Positions 1 to 9,706 are shown, numbered from the stretch's first letter. The stretch: 64,000 nucleotides of DNA from Pseudactinotalea suaedae (GCF_009733815.1 NZ_WNXY01000007.1:248001-312000), one strand, 5' to 3'. Made by a program: numbers and translations. Notes: generated by a model from the sequence alone, not told the origin.

Positions 1-194
1 ATCCCCCAGGGGACGCGCCACAGCACGTCGACCTCGGTGCGAGCGTCGACGAAGGACACGATGTCGCACCCCAGCTCCGGGATCAGCTGCACCCGCGCGC
101 CGGCGGTCACCATCTCCAGCGCGGGCCACCCGCCCTCGACCGTGACCTCGCGAACCTCCGCTGCCTGTCCGTTCACTGCCGCTCCTTCGCTCAT
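1..194 (-). CDS. aldose 1-epimerase-like protein, N-terminal fragment
   Basis: The ORF runs off the left edge, so only the first 64 codons are present. The visible segment has the early-strand pattern of the aldose 1-epimerase (galactose mutarotase-like) fold, around LIPELGCDIVSF and ending near VLWRVPWG. Such enzymes interconvert sugar anomers in the cytoplasm. The ATG lies in an ATGA overlap with the stop of the HTH_42 gene upstream, so the two are probably translationally coupled. The family call rests on a short fragment. Confidence 0.55.
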   Translation of the reverse strand, partial: MSEGAAVNGQAAEVREVTVEGGWPALEMVTAGARVQLIPELGCDIVSFVDARTEVDVLWRVPWG

Positions 195-1318
195 GCGTGT
201 GGCCCCACCGTGATGTTCCCGATCGTCAGCTCGGCGCGAGCCTGCACGATCTCGCCGATCCGCGCCACCTCGTCCGCGAGCGCGTCATCCAGACCTGCGG
301 CGAGCGGCTCCAGCGGCTCGACCCGCACGTCCATCCTCGCGCCCGAGCGCTTGCCGTGCCACACCCCGGCCACGACACCGCGCACCAGCAGCACCGGGAA
401 GTTGCCCGCCTGGCTGCCGGCGAGCGCCCGCTCCGCCGCGCGACCTGGGAACAGCTGCTCGCGCGGCTGCGCGGCCACGACGTAGGCGTCGAAGTACGGC
501 AGCAGCACCACCTCGGGGACCGCCGGTTGCCGATCGTGGTCGACGGCCGCCGGTGCGCCCTGCTCGGAGCCGCCGCTCGCAGCCGCCCACGCCGCGCGCG
601 CCCAGCTCTCGCTGGTGGCCAACCACCTGGCGAGGTGGCGGGGCTCGGAGGGACCGTAGGCGGCCCGGTAGCTCGCGACCAGCCACGGGACCGCCACCTC
701 GGCGGGTGCGGGCTGGAAGCCCGGCAGCCACGCGGCGGGTGAGGTATAGGTGACGGCGCGGCCGCGCGGCCGCCCGAAGCAGAGCGCACCCCGATGGGCC
801 GCGACCGTGACGGCCTGCCGCCACCTCGGCCAGAAGGTCCCGAACGCCGGCATCGTCTCCTCGACCGCCCAGGCACCCAACGTCTTCCCGATCGCGGCAT
901 CCAGCTCTGTCAGGGTGAGCTCGTCGTCGGCGAGCACAGCCGCCACGGCGGCCACGACGTCGTCGACCTGACCCTCGTCCAGACGCACGCCGACGGCCTG
1001 ACGCGACGTACCGCCGTCGAGCGCGGTCAAGGCACCGACCCACAGGTGCAGGTCAGCAGCGGGCAGCAGATGCACGGTGCCACGCGGGCCGTAGGTGCGC
1101 ACCAGCTCGCGGCGTTCCCAGAGCGATGCCTGCACATCGGCGCAGGTCACCCCCTCGAGTCGCCGCGCGATCGAGTGCTCGGCAGCCGACTGGACCTGAG
1201 CGTGCGCGCCGCACATCGCGCGCACGGCGTCCGGGACCTGAGCCACCGAGCCGAGCGGCGCCGTCAGCCCCTGGTGGGCCATCCGCCGGCGCGAGACGCT
1301 CTCCCAGTCATCGCTCAT
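191..1318 (-). CDS. HTH_42 winged-helix protein, AlkZ-like putative DNA glycosylase
   Basis: This 375-residue protein belongs to the HTH_42 (AlkZ/YcaQ, formerly DUF1006) family of tandem winged-helix proteins, whose studied members unhook DNA interstrand crosslinks or excise bulky alkylated bases. A Gln-Val-Gln sits at residues 41-43, where AlkZ enzymes carry the catalytic Q-phi-Q motif and YcaQ enzymes carry Q-phi-D. The ATG at 1318 was chosen because an upstream in-frame start at 1531 would overlap the divergent ridA. The gene shares its 190-bp upstream region with ridA and overlaps the next gene by ATGA. The family is solid; glycosylase activity is inference. Confidence 0.72.
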   Translation of the reverse strand: MSDDWESVSRRRMAHQGLTAPLGSVAQVPDAVRAMCGAHAQVQSAAEHSIARRLEGVTCADVQASLWERRELVRTYGPRGTVHLLPAADLHLWVGALTALDGGTSRQAVGVRLDEGQVDDVVAAVAAVLADDELTLTELDAAIGKTLGAWAVEETMPAFGTFWPRWRQAVTVAAHRGALCFGRPRGRAVTYTSPAAWLPGFQPAPAEVAVPWLVASYRAAYGPSEPRHLARWLATSESWARAAWAAASGGSEQGAPAAVDHDRQPAVPEVVLLPYFDAYVVAAQPREQLFPGRAAERALAGSQAGNFPVLLVRGVVAGVWHGKRSGARMDVRVEPLEPLAAGLDDALADEVARIGEIVQARAELTIGNITVGPHA

Positions 1319-1508
1319 CGATGACGATTCTGTCCTGCGCGTCAAGGATCGGGCGGTCGCTGCGCCGTCCAGCCTGCGGTGTGCGCAGGAGTTGCGTCGT
1401 GCGGCGCGGATCCAGCAGGCTCGTTGCCCTCCGGCGCGGAGCCGAGCGCGCCGGGCGCGTCCGCACAGCGACGCGACACGTCCCAGAACCGACACCGGAA
1501 GGTGGACG

Positions 1509-1916
1509 ATGCCCACAGCCGTGACCCTCATCCGTTCCAGCTCGTTGTCCGACGTGGCCGAGTACGCCTACGCCGCCACCGCTCCGGCGGACTCGCGCCT
1601 GATCTTCCTGGCCGGCTCGTGCCCCCTCGACGAGGGCGGAGCGACCGTCGGTATCGGTGACTACGCGGCCCAGGCCGCCCGGTGCGTCGAGAACCTGCGC
1701 ACGGCGCTGGCGGCTGCCGGGGCCGAGATCGACGACGTCATCAGCACACGCGTGCTCGTCGCATCGACGCAGCAGGCCGACCTCGTGACCGCGTGGGAGG
1801 TGGTTCGTGACGCCTTCGGCGACCACGACGTCCCGAGCACGCTGCTCGGCGTCACCGTCCTGGGGTACGACGACCAGCTTGTCGAGATCGAGGCGGTCGC
1901 CGCCGTCCGCGACTGA
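1509..1916 (+). CDS. ridA: RidA/YjgF family enamine-imine deaminase
   Basis: The 135-residue product has the RidA/YjgF length and fold pattern: an N-terminal beta strand with FLAGSCPLD, a helix with AAQAARCVENL, and the C-terminal stretch GVTVLGYDDQLVEIEAVA. RidA proteins hydrolyse reactive enamine/imine intermediates, such as 2-aminoacrylate, in the cytoplasm. The family arginine near the C-terminus is not obvious here (the region reads STLLGVTVLGY), so this may be a RidA-like relative rather than the archetype. A GGAAGGTGG ribosome-binding site precedes the ATG at 1509; a longer in-frame ORF upstream has no such site. It is divergent from the AlkZ-like gene. Confidence 0.8.
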   Translation: MPTAVTLIRSSSLSDVAEYAYAATAPADSRLIFLAGSCPLDEGGATVGIGDYAAQAARCVENLRTALAAAGAEIDDVISTRVLVASTQQADLVTAWEVVRDAFGDHDVPSTLLGVTVLGYDDQLVEIEAVAAVRD

Positions 1917-1966
1917 GCGGGCGCACGGCGAGCACAGCGCTTCCACGGTGCCGCACGAGCGTTGGT

Positions 1967-2518
1967 TCAGGCGATGCGGGTCCGACCCTGGGAGTAGTGC
2001 TGGATCGCGGGCAGGATCGTCTCGACCCCGGGCAGCAGACCGGTCCCGCCCAGCAGCAGTCCCCGCTTCTGGTACCCCGCCCACGAGGCGGGGTCCGCCT
2101 CCACGCCGACCTGACCGGGCATCGCCTGCGGGTGCAGCACGAACCTCAGCAGCGGCTGCCCGAGCTGGACCTTCCGGCGCACCTCCACGACCGCCTCCCA
2201 CGGCAGCCTGACGGTGCCCTGCTGGCTCTGGAGCTCCATCCCCCAGCCATCGATCGTCAGCGGTCGGCTGATCGCGAGCCGGCCGCCCCAGTGGTAGCAC
2301 TGGAACGCGATCTGGAAGATCTGGCTCGCCAGCAGGAGCAGGAAGACCACGACGAAGGACCGCAGCGCCTGCTCCGACGTGAGCACCAGCAGCACGACCG
2401 CGGCGAGGAGGGCCAGGGTCAGCACGCCGTGCAGGATCAGCACGGTGCGGAACCTGCGGTGCAGCGCGGCGAGGTCGGATCGGACGACGAGCTCAGGCGG
2501 CGCTGCTGCAGGCTGCAT
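1967..2518 (-). CDS. hypothetical membrane protein with PH-like C-terminal half
   Basis: The 183-residue product has two predicted membrane segments at about residues 26-47 and 53-72, then a soluble strand-rich domain (SRPLTIDGWGMELQSQQGT, LPWEAVVEVRRK). That layout recalls YcxB-like or bacterial PH-domain proteins, which are small inner-membrane proteins of unknown role. No catalytic motif is visible. It lies 68 bp downstream of the glycosidase-like gene on the same strand and could be the last gene of that transcript or an independent unit. The function is unknown. Confidence 0.6.
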   Translation of the reverse strand: MQPAAAPPELVVRSDLAALHRRFRTVLILHGVLTLALLAAVVLLVLTSEQALRSFVVVFLLLLASQIFQIAFQCYHWGGRLAISRPLTIDGWGMELQSQQGTVRLPWEAVVEVRRKVQLGQPLLRFVLHPQAMPGQVGVEADPASWAGYQKRGLLLGGTGLLPGVETILPAIQHYSQGRTRIA

Positions 2519-2586
2519 GAGACCTCACCCTGCCACGGACACCCCGGGCGATCGCACCGAGACCATGGGCACGGGTGCCCCTCCGG

Positions 2587-4719
2587 TCAGTCGCCCGACC
2601 GCTCGTGAACGCCCTGCGCGTCGACGTCATAGACGCGCTCCCCCACCCGCAGCCCGAGCAGCCGGGCGCCGGGGTCGACGGTCTCGAGGCAGCCCGCCGT
2701 CGTCACGGTCCCGTCGAGCCCGACCTCCACGCCGAAGATGCCCGAGATCACGAGCTCGCTGAACGAGCCGGCCGAGGAGCAGCTCCAGTCGAGCAGGTAC
2801 GGCCACTGTGGCGGCGACTTGCGTGCGCCGCCCTCGATCGGGTCGGCGGCCTCCTCGACGAAGTGACCCTGCCCGGGCGGGCCCTGTCGCGCCGTCCGCG
2901 CCAGACCGGGCAGCCAGGCGGCCACCACGTCGGCCCCACCGAGAGCGATCGCGGCACGCCCCGCGTCCGGTGGCCACGCCGGGTAGGCGCCGTTCCACTG
3001 GTGGTCGGCACGCAGCGAGTACCCGGCGTCGGCGTCGAACGCGGACAGCGCTCTCATCCAGGACGGCGTGCGCAGCTCGGTGTCGAAGAACCGCACCATC
3101 TCGGCGCGCACCTGCTCCGGCAGGTCCTCGGCGATCGTGGTGCCGACGGTCGCGAAGTCGTAGCAGTGGCGGGTCGGCTCGAGCGAGCCGTCGGGCTGCC
3201 GGGTGTGGAAGAACCCGGCACCCGGGATGTAGAGCTCCTGCACGAGGCGAATCACCTCGGCTGCCTCGGCGCGCAGCGCCTCGGCCTCGGCAGGGTCACC
3301 GCCCTCCAGCTCGACGAGCTCGGCGGCCACCCGCATGCACCAGGCGTTGGCGGCGTTGAGGCTCGCGATCTCGTGGGTGTAGCTGGAGACGCACTCGAGC
3401 AGGTTGTCGATCCCGCCGTAGTCCGCGAGACCGCTGGGCCGGCGCAGCCGGTGCCACGCGCGCGCCCACGACCGCACGTGGTCGCCGAGCCGGCGCTCGT
3501 TGCCCTCCGCGTCGGTGAACACCTCGTCGAGGAACGCCAGGTCCTGCGTGAACGCGACGTAGTCCCGCACGAGCCGGGTCATGGCGTAGTGGTTGACCGA
3601 GTACCAGTAGCCCACGGGCTTCCCGGTGAGCCACTCGGTGCCGAAGTGCGAGTCGATGTCCAGGCTCACCCAGTGCGCGATCTGCTTGCGCATCTGAGCG
3701 GGGTCCATCAGCGCGTGGCTCTGCGAGGACAGCGAGTAGTCCCAGATGAAGGTCGTGGTGGCCCAGTATCGAGGCATCAGCGTGTCGTAGGTACGGCCGA
3801 GCACCGATGCCGGGTTGTCCCGCATGAACCACAACGTGCCCATGGCGCCCCAGTGGTACAGGGTGCGGAGGTCGTCGTTGCTGGTCTCCAGCCGTGGGAT
3901 CGTCCCCGACAGCGCCGAACCACCGTCGAACAGCGCCGCCAGTGCGGCGTCCCACGCCTCTTCCGAGGCCGTCACGGCCGCGCTCACATCAGCCCCGATG
4001 CGCTCGACGGCGGCGCTCGCCTCCTCCTCGGTCCTGGCGATCGCGTGGACGTAGCCGAGCTCGACGACCTCGCCGGCGCCCAGGGCGAGCTCGACCTCGA
4101 CGACCCGAGGGCCGCCGTCGGGCACGGTCGCGGAGGCCGGGGCGAGGAGGCGCTGCACGCTCGCCGCGTGCTCGTCACCCTCGCGGAGCTGGACCCCGAA
4201 CGAGGACCTGCTGACCTCGGAGTCCGCGATCGGGGTGCCGGTGACGGTCAGACCGTCCCGGGTGAGCTCGTTCGGGGCCTGCGGCAGCTCCGCGCTCGCC
4301 CAGCGGGCGCGGCTGGTCACGGTCGAGGCGAGCCAGAGCCCGAGCCGCAGCGTGCGGGCCTCACCGGTGTTGGTCACGACGATCCGGACGACCACCGCGG
4401 GTTCGCCGGGCGGGCACACCGTGGTGGTGTCGACGCGCCAGCCGTCGATCTCGGTGGTGCGCTCGACGCGATCGGGCCGCCAGGTGACCTCGACCGGCTG
4501 CCCGTACGAGCGCGCGAGCCGGCCGCCCAGGTACAGCTGCCCGGTGATCGTGTCGCCCTGTGCGACCGGCGGCACGTTGAGGCTGCGGATGGCGACGACG
4601 TCGTGGTCGACCTGCGCGGTCGCCCAGTGGTTGGTCAGCCCGGGCGGGTTGATCATGTCGTCGAAGCGATCGACGATCCGCGCCGAGGTGAAGTCGGCGC
4701 AGGTCGGGAGGGGGGTCAT
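2587..4719 (-). CDS. six-hairpin glycosidase-like protein
   Basis: The 710-residue cytoplasmic protein (no signal peptide) has a beta-sandwich-like N-terminal third, about residues 1-240. A helical repeat region follows with motifs typical of (alpha/alpha)6 six-hairpin glycosidases, such as TLWFMRDNPASVLGRTY, YWATTTFIWDYSLSS and NAANAWCMRVAAELVEL. Such proteins cleave short imported oligosaccharides. The exact GH family and the catalytic acids cannot be assigned by eye. The ATG at 4719 overlaps the esterase stop; a longer upstream ORF would run into the esterase gene. It is the distal gene of the GntR-headed operon, with an intracellular oligosaccharide as the likely substrate. Confidence 0.65.
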   Translation of the reverse strand: MTPLPTCADFTSARIVDRFDDMINPPGLTNHWATAQVDHDVVAIRSLNVPPVAQGDTITGQLYLGGRLARSYGQPVEVTWRPDRVERTTEIDGWRVDTTTVCPPGEPAVVVRIVVTNTGEARTLRLGLWLASTVTSRARWASAELPQAPNELTRDGLTVTGTPIADSEVSRSSFGVQLREGDEHAASVQRLLAPASATVPDGGPRVVEVELALGAGEVVELGYVHAIARTEEEASAAVERIGADVSAAVTASEEAWDAALAALFDGGSALSGTIPRLETSNDDLRTLYHWGAMGTLWFMRDNPASVLGRTYDTLMPRYWATTTFIWDYSLSSQSHALMDPAQMRKQIAHWVSLDIDSHFGTEWLTGKPVGYWYSVNHYAMTRLVRDYVAFTQDLAFLDEVFTDAEGNERRLGDHVRSWARAWHRLRRPSGLADYGGIDNLLECVSSYTHEIASLNAANAWCMRVAAELVELEGGDPAEAEALRAEAAEVIRLVQELYIPGAGFFHTRQPDGSLEPTRHCYDFATVGTTIAEDLPEQVRAEMVRFFDTELRTPSWMRALSAFDADAGYSLRADHQWNGAYPAWPPDAGRAAIALGGADVVAAWLPGLARTARQGPPGQGHFVEEAADPIEGGARKSPPQWPYLLDWSCSSAGSFSELVISGIFGVEVGLDGTVTTAGCLETVDPGARLLGLRVGERVYDVDAQGVHERSGD

Positions 4720-5678
4720 GAAACTCCTCGTAGGTGGTGGTCGAGCCAGCCGGCCAGGCAGGCGTCGTCGTGGGCGCCGCCGCCCTCGTGGCCGTTGTGC
4801 GGCCACACGCAGGTCTCAGGTGGCGGGCTCATCGCGTTGATGGCGGCGAAGATGCCCGAAGGCGGGCAGATCAGGTCGCCGAGCCCGACCGAGATCATGG
4901 TCGGGCAGCCGATCCAGGAGCTCAGGTGGGCGACGTCGACGTGATCGAGCGCGGCGAGCGTGCGCTCACCGCGGTCGCGGTACGTGGCGAGGTAGGTGCC
5001 GAGCTCGCGGTACGGCCCCTCGCCGGCGACCTCGACCGAGCGGGCGATACCGCACAGGTACGGCGTCCGTGCGAAGGCTGCCGCGACGTCGTCGTGCAGC
5101 GCGGCAGCGGCGAGCGACATCGCCCCGCCCTGGCTGTGCCCGACGACGGCGATCGGCTGCCCCGCGCCGGCGGGCAGCTGCGGCACGGCGTCGACGGCGC
5201 GGACCGCGTCGGTCAGCAGCCGCCGGTAGTAGAGGTGCTCGGGCGCCTCGACGCCGCGCGTGAGCATGCCGGGTGCCGCGGGACCGGAGCCGTGCGGGTC
5301 AGGGGTGTCGCCGGTGTTCCAGATCGACCCCTGGCCACGGCTGTCGACCACGAGGTAGGCGTAGCCGTGCGTGGCCCACAGGGTCCGCTCGTGCGGCAGC
5401 CCGCGGCCACCGCCGTAGCCGAGGAACTCGATCACCACGCCTGCCGGGTCGGGCGGCAGCAGCCACCACGCCCGGATCGGTTCACCGCCGAAGCCGGGGA
5501 ACGTCACGTCGTGCACCGTCAGGGTGCGCATCGGGTGGTCCAGCCGCTCGACGATCACCTCACCGCCGGCCGCGCGCGAGGTCGCGAGCGTGTCGTCCCA
5601 GAACTCGCGCAGCCCGGTCGGGGGCCGGCGCGGGTGGCGGTAGCTGCGCAGCTGCGCCAGCGGCAGGTCGGTCAGCAT
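4716..5678 (-). CDS. CE7-family acetyl esterase (acetylxylan esterase/cephalosporin C deacetylase type)
   Basis: The 320-residue alpha/beta hydrolase has the hallmarks of carbohydrate esterase family 7: an RGQG motif near residue 114, the nucleophile elbow GHSQGG with Ser182, Asp268 in GLGD, and His297 in HNGHEGG. CE7 enzymes remove acetyl groups from short xylo-oligosaccharides and other small esters, usually inside the cell, and no signal peptide is present. The ATG at 5678 gives the normal family length. It starts 28 bp after the dehydratase stop and overlaps the glycosidase-like gene by 4 bp. It suggests that the imported sugar is acetylated. Confidence 0.87.
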   Translation of the reverse strand: MLTDLPLAQLRSYRHPRRPPTGLREFWDDTLATSRAAGGEVIVERLDHPMRTLTVHDVTFPGFGGEPIRAWWLLPPDPAGVVIEFLGYGGGRGLPHERTLWATHGYAYLVVDSRGQGSIWNTGDTPDPHGSGPAAPGMLTRGVEAPEHLYYRRLLTDAVRAVDAVPQLPAGAGQPIAVVGHSQGGAMSLAAAALHDDVAAAFARTPYLCGIARSVEVAGEGPYRELGTYLATYRDRGERTLAALDHVDVAHLSSWIGCPTMISVGLGDLICPPSGIFAAINAMSPPPETCVWPHNGHEGGGAHDDACLAGWLDHHLRGVS

Positions 5679-5706
5679 CGGGTGGCACCGAGCAGCACCC
5701 GGCTGA

Positions 5707-6975
5707 TCACTCCTGCTCCCAGTGCGAGTACGCCTGCTCGAGCGCCGCCGGGATACCGGCGATCGTCGGGTCGGCGTACTGCGTGTTGGGCAGCATCGGG
5801 TACCAGTCCGGTCGGCCCGGGTCGCGGTCGTAGGGGTAGCCGCCGAGCCGCTGGTAGCGCTCGGCCGCCGCACCGACGGCGTCACGGTCGAGGGTGACGC
5901 CCAGGCCCGGCCCCTGGGGCACGGTCATCCGACCGTCCGTGTAGGGCACCAGGCCGCCCTCGATGACGTCGTGGCGCAGGTGGTGGTAGTGCGCGTCCGC
6001 CGCGTACACCAGGTTCGGCAGGACGGCGCCCAGGTGGCGCATGGTGGCGAGCTGGATGCCGAGCTCGCCCGAGGAGTGCACCGCCACGCCCAGCGAGAAG
6101 GCCTCGCAGATCCCGGCCGCACGGATGCAGGGGCGGATCCCACCCCAGAACGTGGTGTCGAGCAGGATGACGTCGACGGCGGGGTCACGCACGTTGGCCG
6201 CGAGCTGCTCGGGGTTGACCACCACCGTGTTGGTGGCGAGCGGGATCGAGGTGTTCTCCCGCACCTGTCGCATCCCGGTGAGCGAGTACACCGGGTCCTC
6301 CAGGTAGTCGTTGTTGAGGTCGGCGATGTGCTCGGCGAACCAGATCGACTCCCCGACGCTCAGCACCCCGTTGGGGTCGTAGCGGACCTTGTCCTCCGGC
6401 AGCGCCTGCGCCAGCGCGCGGAAGCACTCGAGCTCGTACGCGGGCGGGAACACACCGCCCTTCAGCTTGTGCACGCGGAAGCCGTGCAGCTTCTTCAGCC
6501 GCAGCGCCTCCTCGACGAGCTGGTCGGGTGTGCGGATCTCGCCGCTGCCGTCCGGACCGGGATACCTGAAGAACAGGTAGCTGGCGAACTCGACGTCCTC
6601 CCGCACCCGGCCACCGAGCAGGTCGGTGACGCTGAGCCCGGAGTGCTGGCCGAGGATGTCGAGACAGGCGAACTCCACCGCGGCCAGCAGCTGCGTGCGG
6701 TTGTTGTAGAGACTGGCCGTGGGGTTGGCGATCATCCAGCGCAGCGACTCCACCTGTGCAGGGTCGTGACCCTTCAGGTAGGGCAGCAGGGCGCGCACGG
6801 CACCCTCGGCGCTCTCGCCGCCGCCGCCCAGCTCGCCCAGCCCCACGAGGCCGTTGTCGGTCTCGATCTCGACGATCGTGCGGACGAACCGGCCCCAGTG
6901 GGCGCCGTTGGAGTGCCGCAACGGCGCCTCCAGCGGCACGGTCACCGTGGTGGCCCGGATGTCGACGATCTTCAT
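5707..6975 (-). CDS. glucarate dehydratase-like enolase-superfamily enzyme
   Basis: The 422-residue enzyme matches the glucarate dehydratase subgroup of the enolase superfamily. Visible residues are the KxK pair Lys170/Lys172 (HKLKGG), metal ligands Asp200 (YDPNG), Glu226 (LEDP) and Asn249 (ATNT), and the Asp273-His300 dyad (LLDTTF, AVHSSG). Members abstract the proton alpha to a carboxylate and dehydrate acid sugars to 2-keto-3-deoxy sugars. The exact acid sugar (glucarate, galactarate or an aldonate) cannot be told from sequence alone. It lies 11 bp after the SDR gene, which could supply the acid sugar. No keto-deoxy sugar kinase or aldolase lies nearby. Confidence 0.85.
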   Translation of the reverse strand: MKIVDIRATTVTVPLEAPLRHSNGAHWGRFVRTIVEIETDNGLVGLGELGGGGESAEGAVRALLPYLKGHDPAQVESLRWMIANPTASLYNNRTQLLAAVEFACLDILGQHSGLSVTDLLGGRVREDVEFASYLFFRYPGPDGSGEIRTPDQLVEEALRLKKLHGFRVHKLKGGVFPPAYELECFRALAQALPEDKVRYDPNGVLSVGESIWFAEHIADLNNDYLEDPVYSLTGMRQVRENTSIPLATNTVVVNPEQLAANVRDPAVDVILLDTTFWGGIRPCIRAAGICEAFSLGVAVHSSGELGIQLATMRHLGAVLPNLVYAADAHYHHLRHDVIEGGLVPYTDGRMTVPQGPGLGVTLDRDAVGAAAERYQRLGGYPYDRDPGRPDWYPMLPNTQYADPTIAGIPAALEQAYSHWEQE

Positions 6976-6986
6976 GCCCGTGCCGC

Positions 6987-7787
6987 TCACGCCTGCTCCT
7001 GCTCGTCCGGTAGCACGACGGCGTTGCCGGACGTCAGCCCGCCGTCGACCTTGATGTCGGCACCCGTCACGAAGGAGGCCCGCTCCGAGAGCAGGAACTC
7101 GATCATCTCCGCGACCTCCGAGGGCTGGGCGACCCGCCCCAGCGGGTGCGACCTGCCCCACTGCGCGATCGTCGCCTCGACGTTCTCGGCGCCACCGAAC
7201 TCCGCCGCCGCCCACCGCAGCATCGGGGTGTCGACCGAGCCGGGACAGACAGCGTTGACGCGGATGTTCTCGTGCGCGTGGTCCACCGACATGGCGCGCA
7301 CCATCGCGTTGAGCGCACCCTTGGTGGCCGCGTAGGCGGCGACCCCGTGCTGGGCCATGTAGGCCTGCACGGAGGAGACGACGACGATCGAGCCACCGGC
7401 CCCTGTTCGTCTCATCTGCGGCACCGCGTGGTGCGCGGCGAGGAACACCCCGCGCACGTTGACGCTGAACGCGCGGTCGAAGGTCTCGATCGCGTCCTCG
7501 GCGTCGACGGTCCCGTAGGTCTGGATTCCGGCTGCGCACACCAGCCCGGCCAGCCCGTCGCCGTCCTCGTCGACCCTCGAGAACGCGGCCGCGACCGACT
7601 CGGGTTCGGCGAGGTCGGCGACCAGGGGGACGGCGTCGGGAAGGTCGCTGACGAGCGCGGCAAGCCTTTCTGGGTCCCGGTCGAGCGCGTACACGCGCGC
7701 GCCGGTCTGCGCCACCCGACGAGCGGCGGCCTCACCGATCCCTGCTGCCGCTCCGGTCACCAGCACGGGTGCCAGCTTCGTGGACAT
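6987..7787 (-). CDS. SDR family NAD(P)-dependent oxidoreductase
   Basis: The 266-residue classical short-chain dehydrogenase has a TGxxxGIG cofactor loop at residues 11-18, Asn110 in VNVRG, Ser138/139, and catalytic Tyr152/Lys156 (YAATK). A GGAAGTGGGAGAGG ribosome-binding site precedes the ATG at 7787, and a longer in-frame extension lacks support. In this operon it probably oxidises a sugar or sugar acid before the dehydratase acts. Asp36 after the second strand (ALDRD) favours NAD+ over NADP+. The precise substrate is unknown. Confidence 0.85.
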   Translation of the reverse strand: MSTKLAPVLVTGAAAGIGEAAARRVAQTGARVYALDRDPERLAALVSDLPDAVPLVADLAEPESVAAAFSRVDEDGDGLAGLVCAAGIQTYGTVDAEDAIETFDRAFSVNVRGVFLAAHHAVPQMRRTGAGGSIVVVSSVQAYMAQHGVAAYAATKGALNAMVRAMSVDHAHENIRVNAVCPGSVDTPMLRWAAAEFGGAENVEATIAQWGRSHPLGRVAQPSEVAEMIEFLLSERASFVTGADIKVDGGLTSGNAVVLPDEQEQA

Positions 7788-7852
7788 GCCCTCTCCCACT
7801 TCCTCGATCTCGACGCCGGTCCGACCGCGTCCCGCAGTCACGGCGGGTCCGC

Positions 7853-8719
7853 TCAGAACTGTCCCAGCGACAGCCCGCGCGTGAAGGCGCGCTGGGTCGC
7901 CAGGAACAGGACGACCGTCGGCAGCGAGACGAGCAGCCCGCCCGCCAGCACGGTCGACATCGCCGATCCACCGTAGGTGCTCTGCAGCGCCGACAGCGCG
8001 GCGATCACGGGACGCACCGTCTCCGACTGGGACAGCGTGAGCCCGAGCAGCAGGTCGTTCCAGATGAAGGTCGCCTGCAGGATGAAGATCGCCACCAGTG
8101 CCGGCGCGGACATCGGCAGGTAGATCCTCCAGAAGATGCGCCAGGCCGAGGCGCCGTCCATCACGGCCGCCTCGAACACCTGGTGCGCGATGCCGCTGAA
8201 GAAGTTGCGCATCACGAACGCCGAGAACGGCACGGCGATCACCGTGTACACGAGGATCATGCCGACCCGCGAGTTGTAGAGACCGGTCTGCGCGTAGCCG
8301 ATGAACAGCGGCATCAGGATCATCTGCAGCGGGAAGATCGTGCTGGCGAAGATCAGCACGAACCAGAAGAACCCGTTCCGCAGCCGCAGGGCCACGATCG
8401 CGAAACCTGCGGCGGCGCCGATGATGACGGCGAGCGCCGGACCGCTGATCGCGTACAGCGCGGTCGAGAGGATGCCGAGCGAGAGCCGCCCCCGGCCCCA
8501 GGCGTCGGCCATGTTGCTGACCAGGCCGCCGAGGTCACCGAACTGCCAGATCGAGTAGTCGCCGAACACCTCGGGGCGCTTGGAGGCGTTCGCGAGGAGC
8601 AGGTACACCGGGAGGAGCCAGATCAGGCCCATCACGGCGAGCAGGATCTGACGCAGCAGCACGCTCATGCTGAAGGGCCGCCGTCGCGCCACAGGTGGGC
8701 TCGTCGAGATCGTGGTCAT
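7853..8719 (-). CDS. carbohydrate ABC transporter permease (CUT1, MalG type)
   Basis: The 288-residue inner-membrane protein has about six transmembrane segments and the cytoplasmic EAA loop (EAAVMDGASAWRIFWRIYLP), which docks the ATPase. It is the second permease of a CUT1 sugar importer. Its ATG shares one base with the stop of the first permease (TGATG), which implies coupled translation. No ATPase gene is in the operon, as is usual for actinobacterial CUT1 systems that share an MsiK-type ATPase encoded elsewhere. It imports the sugar bound by the lipoprotein encoded at 9754-11049. Confidence 0.88.
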   Translation of the reverse strand: MTTISTSPPVARRRPFSMSVLLRQILLAVMGLIWLLPVYLLLANASKRPEVFGDYSIWQFGDLGGLVSNMADAWGRGRLSLGILSTALYAISGPALAVIIGAAAGFAIVALRLRNGFFWFVLIFASTIFPLQMILMPLFIGYAQTGLYNSRVGMILVYTVIAVPFSAFVMRNFFSGIAHQVFEAAVMDGASAWRIFWRIYLPMSAPALVAIFILQATFIWNDLLLGLTLSQSETVRPVIAALSALQSTYGGSAMSTVLAGGLLVSLPTVVLFLATQRAFTRGLSLGQF

Positions 8720-9630
8720 CACACGCTCCGTTCCGGTGCGAGCTGGCGGCGCAGGTACAGCACCGAGGCGAGGACGGTGACGACGGTCAGGAACACCGCG
8801 ACCGCGGCGCCGAGGCCGTAGTCGTTCGTGATGAAGGTCTCCTTGTACATCGTCAGCGCGAGCGTCTCCGAGACCCCGCCGGGCCCGCCCTTGGTCATGC
8901 CCCAGACGATGTCGAAGGTCTTCAACGAACCGACGATGCTCAGCCCCACGACGACGGTGGTCAGCGGGGCCAGCATCGGCCAGGTCATGGTGCGGAACAT
9001 CGTGAACCCGGACGCGCCGTCGACCTTCGCGGCCTCCAGCGGCTCCTTCGGGATCGACTGCAGCCCGATGCCGAACAGCAGCGCGTTGACGCCGGCACCC
9101 TGCCAGCTCGACGCCACGATCATGACGAAGGTGTTGAGGGGTGCGTCCAGCAGCCACCGGGGCGCGTCGGCGCCGAAGAACCCCACGATCTGGCTGAGTG
9201 CGCCGTTGGTCTGCAGCACGAACGACCAGATGACGCCCACCGCGACGCCGGAGAGCGCGTACGGGATGAGGAAGGGCAGCCGGAAGAAGGTGGCGCCGGG
9301 CAGCCCATGGCTGAGCACGGCGAGGAACAGGCCCAGGCCCACCGGCAGGATGATCGTCCCTGCCACCCAGTACAGGGTGTTGACCAGCGAGTTCACCAGC
9401 CCGGGGTCGGAGAACATCTGGACGTAGTTGGCCAGACCGACCCACTCGGGGTCACCGAGCCCGTTGTAGTCCGTGAAGGAGATGTAGGTCGTGTACAGGA
9501 ACGGCAGGTACAGCACGATGCCGGCGAGCAGCACCGCCGGGGCGATGAAGCCCACGGACGGGAGCGCGAAGGCGTTGCGCGACTTGCGCTGGGGCAACAT
9601 CTCCTCGCGCCGGGCGGCCGGAGCGGTCAT
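8719..9630 (-). CDS. carbohydrate ABC transporter permease (CUT1, MalF type)
   Basis: The 303-residue multi-pass membrane protein is the first permease of the importer. Its EAA-loop motif is visible as LEAAKVDGASGFTMFRTMTWP. The ATG at 9630 follows a strong GAGGAGA ribosome-binding site. An in-frame GTG at 9699 would add 23 residues but lies inside a hairpin, so it was rejected. It pairs with the downstream permease in the membrane channel. Confidence 0.88.
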   Translation of the reverse strand: MTAPAARREEMLPQRKSRNAFALPSVGFIAPAVLLAGIVLYLPFLYTTYISFTDYNGLGDPEWVGLANYVQMFSDPGLVNSLVNTLYWVAGTIILPVGLGLFLAVLSHGLPGATFFRLPFLIPYALSGVAVGVIWSFVLQTNGALSQIVGFFGADAPRWLLDAPLNTFVMIVASSWQGAGVNALLFGIGLQSIPKEPLEAAKVDGASGFTMFRTMTWPMLAPLTTVVVGLSIVGSLKTFDIVWGMTKGGPGGVSETLALTMYKETFITNDYGLGAAVAVFLTVVTVLASVLYLRRQLAPERSV

Positions 9631-9664
9631 GGCTCTCCTCGCGGAGTCGGGATGGACGTGGGTA

Positions 9665-9706
9665 GGGGTGGGTGAGCCGGGTGCACTTTCCTCGCTCACC
9701 CACCCC
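9665..9706 (-). promoter_or_regulatory. intercistronic hairpin (13-bp stem) upstream of the permease gene
   Basis: A perfect 13-bp inverted repeat (arms 9665-9677 and 9694-9706) flanks a 16-base loop just upstream of the permease ribosome-binding site. It is the second of two tandem hairpins between the binding-protein gene and the permease gene. There is no U-tract, so a role in RNA stability or partial attenuation is more likely than full termination. Confidence 0.6.

Noticed and set aside
2575-4944. A 789-codon open frame on the plus strand opposite the glycosidase-like gene
   Set aside because: It is the mirror of a high-GC coding region: Arg/Gly/Pro/His-rich with no domain, and it crosses two real genes that have family motifs and start signals on the other strand. 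The same applies to many long opposite-strand frames in this window.
9631-9699. GTG start at 9699 for the first permease of the GntR operon
   Set aside because: The added 23 residues are encoded by a perfect hairpin, and the ATG at 9630 has a far better ribosome-binding site.
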